A stretch of DNA of 64,000 bases. It comes from Oryzias latipes (lineage: Eukaryota > Chordata > Actinopteri > Beloniformes > Adrianichthyidae). Shown piece after piece: positions 56,988 through 64,000 of the stretch. The stretch's first letter is position 1, and every line of letters starts with the position of its first letter. Below the pieces are notes generated by a model. That model worked only from the letters and a program-made list of their open reading frames with translations, was not told where the DNA came from and made no database searches. The DNA lies in contig NC_019868.2 of the NCBI RefSeq assembly GCF_002234675.1, positions 2,148,909 through 2,212,908 of the forward strand, in the 5' to 3' direction. A program made the position numbers and the translations under genes.

Positions 56988-57764
56988 TAAGCCGCGTTTA
57001 CACGGGCAAAAGTAATCGGAAAGAACGCATGATCGGAAAGAAAATGCGTCATGTAAACGCGCCGTTCGGAATAGTCTGCCCCGATCAGACTCGTTCGGAT
57101 CAGAATTTCTTTCCGATCGAGATAGCTGGGTTATACCGATTGTTGATCCGATCATTGTTCATGTAAACGGTCATTCCGCTCGTATGTCACTACTGCTCTG
57201 GTTTACGTCATGCATAGACGGTATTTCGCTCCAGAGAAAGATTTGGAGCGCATACGGGACCGCCCAGCTGCTCTGCGGACGCCCCGTGCAAAGCGCCGCT
57301 CCGCTCTCGCCCCGCTGGCTCTCCCCTCTCTTCACCCCTCACAGGGGGGATGCGGGGGAGGAGCACTTCGTGCCCCCTGACGTCTAGATCCGGCACCCGA
57401 GCTCTGTGTTCGGGTTTGGGTGCCAGTGGACCGAGTGAACCTCTCTGAGCAGAGCAGCCGGATTTATTAATATGTGTTTGAGGGGAGGGTGCTTTGTTAC
57501 GTGTGCGTTTTATGTTTTGTTATGTGTGAGAATTCGGACTGCAACCCGTCCCGCCGCTCTGGGTTAGCGGCTGCTGGCTTCAGGAGAACCTGTGTGTCTG
57601 AGCAGAGCTCAGACGCCAGCACACACTGCGGCTTTGGGACGATGTGTGTGAACTTCTCAGAGCAGAAATAAATGGCGCTCAGTCCTTAGAAACTGTTCAA
57701 ACAATCACGTGGATTTGTGTTTCCAGTTGTGCCCCGACAAAATAAAGACTGATGTCATTCCCAC

Positions 57765-59391
57765 CAAGGTTATTATAGTTAACGAAAACGAACGAAAAAA
57801 CTAAAACTAGAACTGAAAATTTTTTTTCGTTAACTGAAATAAAAATAAAAACAATGTTTTTAAAAAAACGAAAACTAACTAAAACTGTTTGTTGTGTGTA
57901 TAAAACTAACTGAAACTAACTAATATTAACCCCAAAAAATACTTCGTATTCGTCTTTGTTAATACATAAGTCTTTTGGATTGAAATAAAGTCTATTTACT
58001 TCACCCTGCTAGTTTCACTGTGTATCTGAACTAGAGGGCTGCATTGGGATTGGGTCCCGCCGGGTCCCGCGGTACCCAACCCAAATCTCGCGGGATTGGG
58101 CGGTTTGAATTGTGCTGCGGGCGGGAGCGGGCGGCAGAAAAAAACCCCGCGGCATCAGTGTTGCCATGAATATCTCATGAATATATATTAGCGGACTACG
58201 TTAGGCTGAGCGGCTGTTGGATTCTTATGTACTGAACCTCCGTGAAGGCACCAGGTAGAGACGCACAATGGCCTCTGTCATCTAACCTGTTGTTGGGGGT
58301 GCGCCCCGCCCCGCCTCTTACTAAGAGCGCGCTTCAGGCCGTCTGTCTGCGCGCGCACACACGCACACTTTTAACCGAACAGGATTTGTAAAAATATATT
58401 TAATAATTAAGTTGCAAATTACACACAAGAGGAATGCATGAAAAGATGAGGCTGGAGGAGGGACATGAATCTCTTTAGTAATAATATCAATACAAATACG
58501 TGTTTTTTTCCTGCGGGACGGGAGACGATACAAAATCAATGCATCTCTATTACTGTGCGGGACTAAATTCTATGAGTTTTGCGGGTGCGGGCGGGAGTGG
58601 ACATACATATTGCGGGTGTGGGCGGGAGTGTAACGCATACGTTGCGGGAGCGGGCGGGATTGGTCAGAAATTCAGCGGGCGGGAGCGGGATGAAGAAAAT
58701 AGTCCCGCGCAGGGCTCTACCCTACGGCATCACGTTGTCTGTGACGTCACATGATGTCTGTCAGACACTGCCGGCTAGCGTGGTCATAGACATTTACATG
58801 AGCGTGATGGCTGCATTAAAAGTTGGGAGAAAGCGGGAGAGTCCTATTTGGGACTTTTTTGAATATAACAGCGTCGAAAACTAAAGTAAGTGCCTTGTAG
58901 TTGAAGCAGGAGACAAAGTTTGTGGAACGCTCCTCAAAGGGAAAAAACCCTACGAATCTAAAAGTACATGTAAAAAGTGCACACAACAACGCGCCTGTCG
59001 CCCGCCCTCCCCCGAAAAAGAAGCCAGAGCAGATAACATAATGCTGTTATCGGCTGTTGTATTTTAATTTAAGGATGGTTGTCCTTGTGTCCTCTGAATA
59101 ATAAGTGTTTCAAAATGTATCTTTGATTGAGTTTTTATCATACAATACTTATTCTGGTGATTTTGAATCATGCACCTGACAAATATCTTAATTTACAAAA
59201 AAAAGAAGAAGAAAAAACTAAAACTAACACTAAAACTAATAAAAACTAAACTAAAACGAAGCAATTTCAAAAAATAAAAACTAGTAAAGCAGTCTCTAAA
59301 AACTAATTAAAACTAAATAAATTTAAAAACAAAAATTCAAAACGAAATAAAAACTAAAACTAATAAAAAATCCGAAACTATTATAACCTTG
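57765..59391. mobile_element. hAT-type element, middle layer, perfect 8-bp TSD
   Basis: CAAGGTTATTATAG and CTATTATAACCTTG termini, with ATTCCCAC at 57757-57764 and 59392-59399. Both subterminal regions are made of runs of AACTAAAACTAA / AACGAAAAC. No transposase frame. It holds the third element at 58032-58719. Confidence 0.88.
58032..58719. mobile_element. Innermost element with TAGAGSSCTGC ends
   Basis: TAGAGGGCTGC at the left is mirrored by GCGCAGGGCTCTA at the right. Clusters of GCGGGAGCGGGCGGGA-like units sit near both ends (58060-58150 and 58575-58700). Target duplication is not convincing, so superfamily is left open, though hAT is likely. Confidence 0.6.
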
Positions 59392-59865
59392 ATTCCCACA
59401 CATTTACGTGCAGCCAAGATGCAGATTGCAGCGTTTCATGGTCCTGGATTTTGTGTCCATCAAACAAGGCTAATGTTGTGAGCGCGTGTTAGCCTCTCCT
59501 ATCTTCCAGCTCCGGTCTTCAACAAAAAAAGCCCTGACCACACGGATTAAAAATAAAATGATGAGCAAACAGGCGCTTCACGATATTCATAACATTAATA
59601 AAAGCACGTTTGGAAGATTCTCTCGTATATTACCGAGCTGCTGCATAAAATGTATGTGGCAGCAGTTTGTTTACAACGGGACTCATTTCCGCTTACGGTA
59701 TTTTCAACACTACTACGCATCCCCAAATGATTTATTCCGACCAAAAGTGTGACCATGGGAACGTTTGTTCTAATCGGAAAAAGGTTTTCTGTGCCCATGT
59801 GCACGGTTGGATTTTAACCCGACCATTGATCCGATCAAGATGTTCTGCCCATGTAACCGTGGCTA

Positions 59866-60870
59866 CTGATATATGGATAGATGAACTGATATTTCAATAA
59901 GGAGAGATCTTGAAAGTGGGACTGAGAGAGGTAATAGTGACAAAGGAATTGAGCATGCATGGTTCAGAGTCTTTGGTGATTGGGCTCTGGGCCTGAGACA
60001 TTTTGAATAGTTGGCATGACCTCGAGCCAAGCAAAGAGACCTCGAGCCAAGCAAAGAGACCTCAGAGCCCAGACGCTGATGGTTACGGCCAGACCACGCC
60101 TAATCGAAGAGCCACGAGGACAACGTGGCAGAGGTGGGCCGGTGTCTGGAAGGCGGATAAATAAACTATTAATCTAAAGGTAGGAATTTGATTGTGGTTA
60201 AAAGTGAGCACTTTAGCTATTGGCTGAGAGTAAGGACAAGTTGATGGGTGACGTGTGGAGTGAAGAATACCTTGTGATTCACAATGTGCCAAAGCTTCAC
60301 GATGAAAGCATGGACTTACCCCCCTGATATTCTACCTGCACCCCATAGTGGGGCAGGTTTATCTGGGCCTGATACTTTAATGCAAAACAACGGAGTGAAA
60401 TTGTAGCTGCGTATCTGCCATCCTGATGGTTGGGGGTTTAAAACCCAGAGATGGTAACCAGTTTCTAAAGCTAATTTTTAATTTTGTTTTTCATAAAAGC
60501 CTTAGTAAACTTCATTTTACTTTATCTGTAAGTTTGAACCTTATATGGACTGGAACCTCAGCAGAAAAACACAAATATGTAATACAAAGTTTATTCAAGG
60601 TTTAAACAACTTTTTCAATAGGTTGTGTACGGCAGGTTTTCAATGGGTCTCTAAATTCTTATGAAGAATTTGCTTATTAACAAATTTCACATTTTGGGTA
60701 TTTTTGTAAGAAAAACGTTATTCTCCTAGTTTGAATTGAATGCTGGCATACCTCCCCCCCTGAGCTGGACAACATTTCACTCTGCAGAAAATTTACAAGA
60801 ATTCAAATCTAGTTTGTTTTTACCAATAAATGTCTTTGAATTGTGTGCAGATGTTTCAAAGCATGTTTTT
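59866..60870. other. Intergenic with one small tandem duplication
   Basis: No gene recognised. CCTCGAGCCAAGCAAAGAGA occurs twice in a row at 60020-60059. Confidence 0.5.
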
Positions 60871-60874
60871 AATC

Positions 60875-61918
60875 TGTTACGAACGGGGTTGAGGAAGTAC
60901 CCAGGCGCAGAGAGGAGGAGGAGGCAGAAGGTTCCAGGTGATGAGATGTTAAATAAAGTAAACATAAAAACGCTGCTTTTGGTTCCAAAAACAGAGTTTC
61001 AGGGTATGCTTAGTTCCCATGGCAACTCATGCTCTGAACATAACCTGGTCTGGAGCAGGTTTAGTTGAAGTTAGTTTGTTTCCAGAGAGGTGAAGCAGCA
61101 TGGCGTGTCCATTTGAAGATGATTTAGTGGATGAAGAAGCTCAGATAATACTTTTTCCACCGTGAGAGGGTGATAAGACCACATATGGATGTTGGAAAGA
61201 TCAACTTTTTTACTTTGATCTAACGTAATTATTTGCTTTAGTTAAGATAAATCAATTATTTTCAACTAAGTAAGTTTAAAAATAACACGTAGTTATCAGA
61301 CATTTTATTTACTTTCATTCAAATTAATTCAATTAAAGTAACTTTGGTGCTGCTGTTAGATCGGCACCGCAAAGAATTGTGGGATATCATTCCCTTTGCC
61401 TGTCAGGACGGATTTGGATTTAAGTATGTTTTTTTTTTTTCATTTGATGATGCAGCCATGTTACTTTTTTGATGGGCGTATAATCTTCATACGTCATCAT
61501 TAAAATCTCAGACTCCGTCTCACTGAAGTGTAGCACTCTCGTTTTTCTCCACGTGTTTCCGGAAATCGTCGATCCATTGAGAATGTCTTTATGTACACGC
61601 CGTGCACGTGCATTAACCCAGGGTTACCAAGTCGAGCGTAATTACACTAACTCATATCCGGTCTTTTGGAACCGACATACCCAGAGTAAGCAAGTTCAGG
61701 TGGACTTCATCCAGAGTTCAGGGTTAAAGTCAGGGGAGTTTAAACAAGTCCTTCTGGAATACCCCCCAGGAGGAAGTGCGAGACTCAAATACACACAGAC
61801 AAGATGAGACACAGGTGAATAATCAGGACACATGGGAAAAAGGTAAAACTCGAAACCAACACAAAACAGGAAATCCTACAAAATAAAACAGGAAGTTAAC
61901 TCAAAGCATCACATGTCA
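60875..61918 (-). mobile_element. Probable minus-strand LTR interrupted by another element
   Basis: 60875-60985 (TGTTACGAACGGGG, GAGGAGGAGGCAGAAGG, TTAAATAAAGTAAAC) and 61785-61918 (AATACACACAGACAAGATGA, AGACACAGGTGAATAATCAG, AAAATAAAACAGGAAG) resemble, in reverse complement, the two ends of the LTR at 23225-23618. About 800 bp of unrelated sequence separates them. Ends and target duplication are not firm. Confidence 0.35.
61100..61165 (+). pseudogene. Harbinger-like transposase N-terminal relic
   Basis: An ATG opens MACPFEDDLVDEEAQIIL, resembling the start of fish PIF/Harbinger nucleases, then stops after 21 codons. It lies in the sequence that separates the two LTR halves, so a Harbinger-type element probably inserted in the LTR. 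Confidence 0.4.
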
Positions 61919-64000
61919 TGCACGTGAGCGGCGTGCACGTGACTGCATATCTGTGCACTGCAGTTTGCAGCTTTCTTCTCAAAACAAGTTTTTACTAAAA
62001 AAACAAAACAAAAGATAAACTTCAAACTTCTGAGCAGCTGGATGGAGGAGCCGGCTGGAATGTGCACATGTTTTTATGCATTTGTGTGTCTGTTTGTGTG
62101 TGTGTTGCGAGGTTGGTGATTAACCATTACAACACTTCTGACATTCATCATCTGCACAGTGCAGCTAAAATATTCTGCTGGAGCAGGAAATCATGTGTTT
62201 ATGGGAATCTGTAGGTTTGCCAGAGGAAATGTTGCTGTTTCCAAAGTAGGGGTGGTCTCTGTGTTTAGTAGAGGGGGGGGGGGCAGGGGTATTGATGCAT
62301 TGGGGACACAGGGTCTGCTGGTGTCTGGAGACAGAAACAGACACAGAGCGCACAAAGGATCTCATTGTTTCAGATCCCCTTGAAGGGGCGGTGTGGAGTG
62401 AAGGGTGGATAATGTTTCGAGGGATGTGGAAGAGTTGATTTGGTGATGGGACACCAGAAGGGGGGAGGAGATGGTGGTGGAGTGGGAGAGAAAAAAACAG
62501 AGAGAGGAGCTGAGGTTTCCATTTTCAATTACCCCCCTATTCCTCTCCCAACATCAGGAGCTTGGATGTGGGCTGAATTCTCTTCTTTATGTAGACCAAA
62601 ACCATAAAATAAGCTGGGTTTACCACAAAGCAGCAGCCCAGAATTTGGATGGAGGCTTGTGATCCTGCAGGCGGATAATAGCCAGAAAAAGTCCCAACAA
62701 CAGAAAGAGAGAGCACACCAGAACTATTCGTGGAGTTCAAACACACATAAACTTCAAGATTAAACGTAAACATTTATATCCATATATTATAGCCTGTGAA
62801 CTGAAATAAAACACAGCTTTTATTATAGCAGATCAGCTCAGATTTTACATCTGAGAAAAAAAACAGGTCTGGAAGTTTTATCTGATGAGTTGTAAAAGAT
62901 GTAATAAAATGATTTTCTCCAAGTTTTGCTCCAATAAAGGTCACGCTCATGTTTTCATGTTTGACCAAAGGAAACAATCTTTACATCAGTGCGGGAACGC
63001 TAGCAGCTTTTCTTTTGATGGACTTCAAAACGCTTCAAACAAAGCAGCTGCAAAGTCTCAGACAAATACCAGACTGGATGAATTGATAGTCAGATTAGTT
63101 TTATTTCATCGGTGAGACCCAAGGCTCATTCCCCTTGGCTGTTTTAACTAACCTAAACTAAGTTAACAGCATTAAATAATAATAAAGTAAGGCCTGAATT
63201 CACAGCTCAGCTTTTGCTGTGGTAAAATGTGAAGATAATTATTTAAAAGGCTCTGATCTCAATGGTTGCCTTGGCAACTACCTCAGTAATAATCCCATTT
63301 CTGTTCCTCTGCTCCTCATCAGTCTTTGATCTTTCTTGTTTGCTTAACCTGTTTCCTTGTCATGGAGTCAAAGAGGAGTCTGACAGACAGGAGTTTGTTG
63401 CTGCTGTGAATTCAGAAATTTTGACTTTGGTTCCTCGGTGTGACACTTTTAGCTCTTGTTGATTTTTTGCTGATAAGCAGATGTGCAGCAGGGGAAGGTG
63501 CATGTAAAGTTCAGCATGGGGTGGAGCTGCAGCCTTGGCTTTCATTTGCATTCATGTTGTGTATGTTGGCATGGACAGTTCATAGATGGGGCAAGCGTGT
63601 TTGGTTACCCACTACTGTTGGTTTGGCTGGTCTAGAGGCAGTTTTTTTTTCAGTCCTGTTTCATCATTCTACTCAGACTGGACTGAACAAAACTAGACTT
63701 TTCCCAAATACAGGAAAAAACGAGTGCGTCTTTTTTCATTTTTTTTGCATCGCGAACCATAAACCCAACAATGAAGTTGACAATCCAGCAGACATTTCCA
63801 CTGTCCTCATTGAACAGAAGAAGCTTCCATTTTGGTGCAGTAGTGAAGTGAGCTTCAATGAGTGTCCTCATTCCACCTCAGCTAACTCTGACCACTGACT
63901 GTATTTAGCAAACTGGACAAAGCAATCTCTCCTCCTCACGTAATACCTGCTGGTTCCAAGAAGGCAAAATCCTGTAGTCTTCCATAAAGAAATAAACATC
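61919..64000. other. Intergenic to window end, no gene recognised
   Basis: No exon set with family support. A TG-rich stretch lies at 62080-62105 and a G-run at 62273-62283. The frame at 63440-63898 has a hydrophobic stretch but no recognised domain. Confidence 0.4.

Larger units (their letters stand above)
56991..59863. mobile_element. DNA transposon, outermost layer of a three-deep nest
   Basis: Left end GCCGCGTTTACACGGGCA and right end TGCCCATGTAACCGTGGC are inverted, with TA next to each end (one extra A on the left). Subterminal CGATCAGACTCG / GATCCGATCAAG and GGAATAAATCATTTGGGGA-type motifs link it to 36241-37218. CpG-rich coding-like sequence at 57200-57660 inside it has no recognisable domain. 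It holds the hAT element 57765-59391. Confidence 0.7.

Noticed and set aside
61605..61800. Second terminus of the Harbinger-like insertion
   Set aside because: Some motifs mirror those near 60990-61060 but I could not define matching ends or a target duplication.
63440..63898. 152-aa frame with hydrophobic segment
   Set aside because: It does not begin at an ATG, no domain recognised, and it lies in sequence without other gene signals.

Overview
The window is nuclear DNA of a teleost fish. Two conventional intron-containing vertebrate genes can be read with fish-like codons, GT-AG introns and dense fish-type transposon debris. No single feature fixes the species; the repeat content would suit a percomorph such as a medaka-like fish, but that is inference. 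Positions 29628-30627 are exactly 1000 Ns, an assembly gap of nominal size.

Layout. (1) 1618-6558: asb5, an ankyrin-repeat/SOCS-box E3 adaptor, seven exons, complete (332 aa). (2) 6.9-12.1 kb: repeats, namely a hAT MITE with 8-bp target duplication, the 3' end of an endogenous retrovirus (broken env tail, polypurine tract, LTR), LINE fragments and a minus-strand tRNA-derived SINE. (3) 12303-23076: two copies of a 4.33-kb unit, each with an intronless gene for an unusual protein: a HIPK-like kinase C-lobe lacking the N-lobe and catalytic motifs, then two SGNH-hydrolase-like domains separated by a linker with a nuclear-localisation-like basic stretch. Copy 1 is open (818 aa). Copy 2 is almost identical but a C5 to C6 run shifts its frame. 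The 2.1 kb between them holds a long inverted-repeat (foldback) structure and a LINE fragment. (4) 23-27.2 kb: a solo LTR with perfect 5-bp target duplication and a Tigger/mariner-like element. (5) 27401-28757: ndufc1, a mitochondrial complex I subunit, three exons, complete (69 aa). (6) 28.9-43.6 kb: Tc1-like relic, the gap, then mostly unrecognised sequence with a SINE split by a DNA transposon that is itself split by a LINE tail, a hAT element, a probable solo LTR and a long TA microsatellite. (7) 43700-50043: an old solo LTR followed by a complete Ty3/gypsy chromovirus of the Tf1/sushi type (44537-50043) with indistinguishable 584-bp LTRs and GGTCC target duplications, so a recent insertion. 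Its sequence shows an 11-nt self-priming match and a canonical -1 frameshift site between gag and pol. (8) 50-64 kb: no recognised host gene; a piggyBac-type MITE, a hAT element with nested palindromic elements, a three-deep nest of DNA transposons (56991-59863), and a probable minus-strand LTR interrupted by a Harbinger-like fragment.

The two conventional genes are functionally unrelated (ubiquitin-ligase adaptor; respiratory chain). The most distinctive material is the duplicated pseudokinase/SGNH fusion gene and the well-preserved regulatory signals of the gypsy element.
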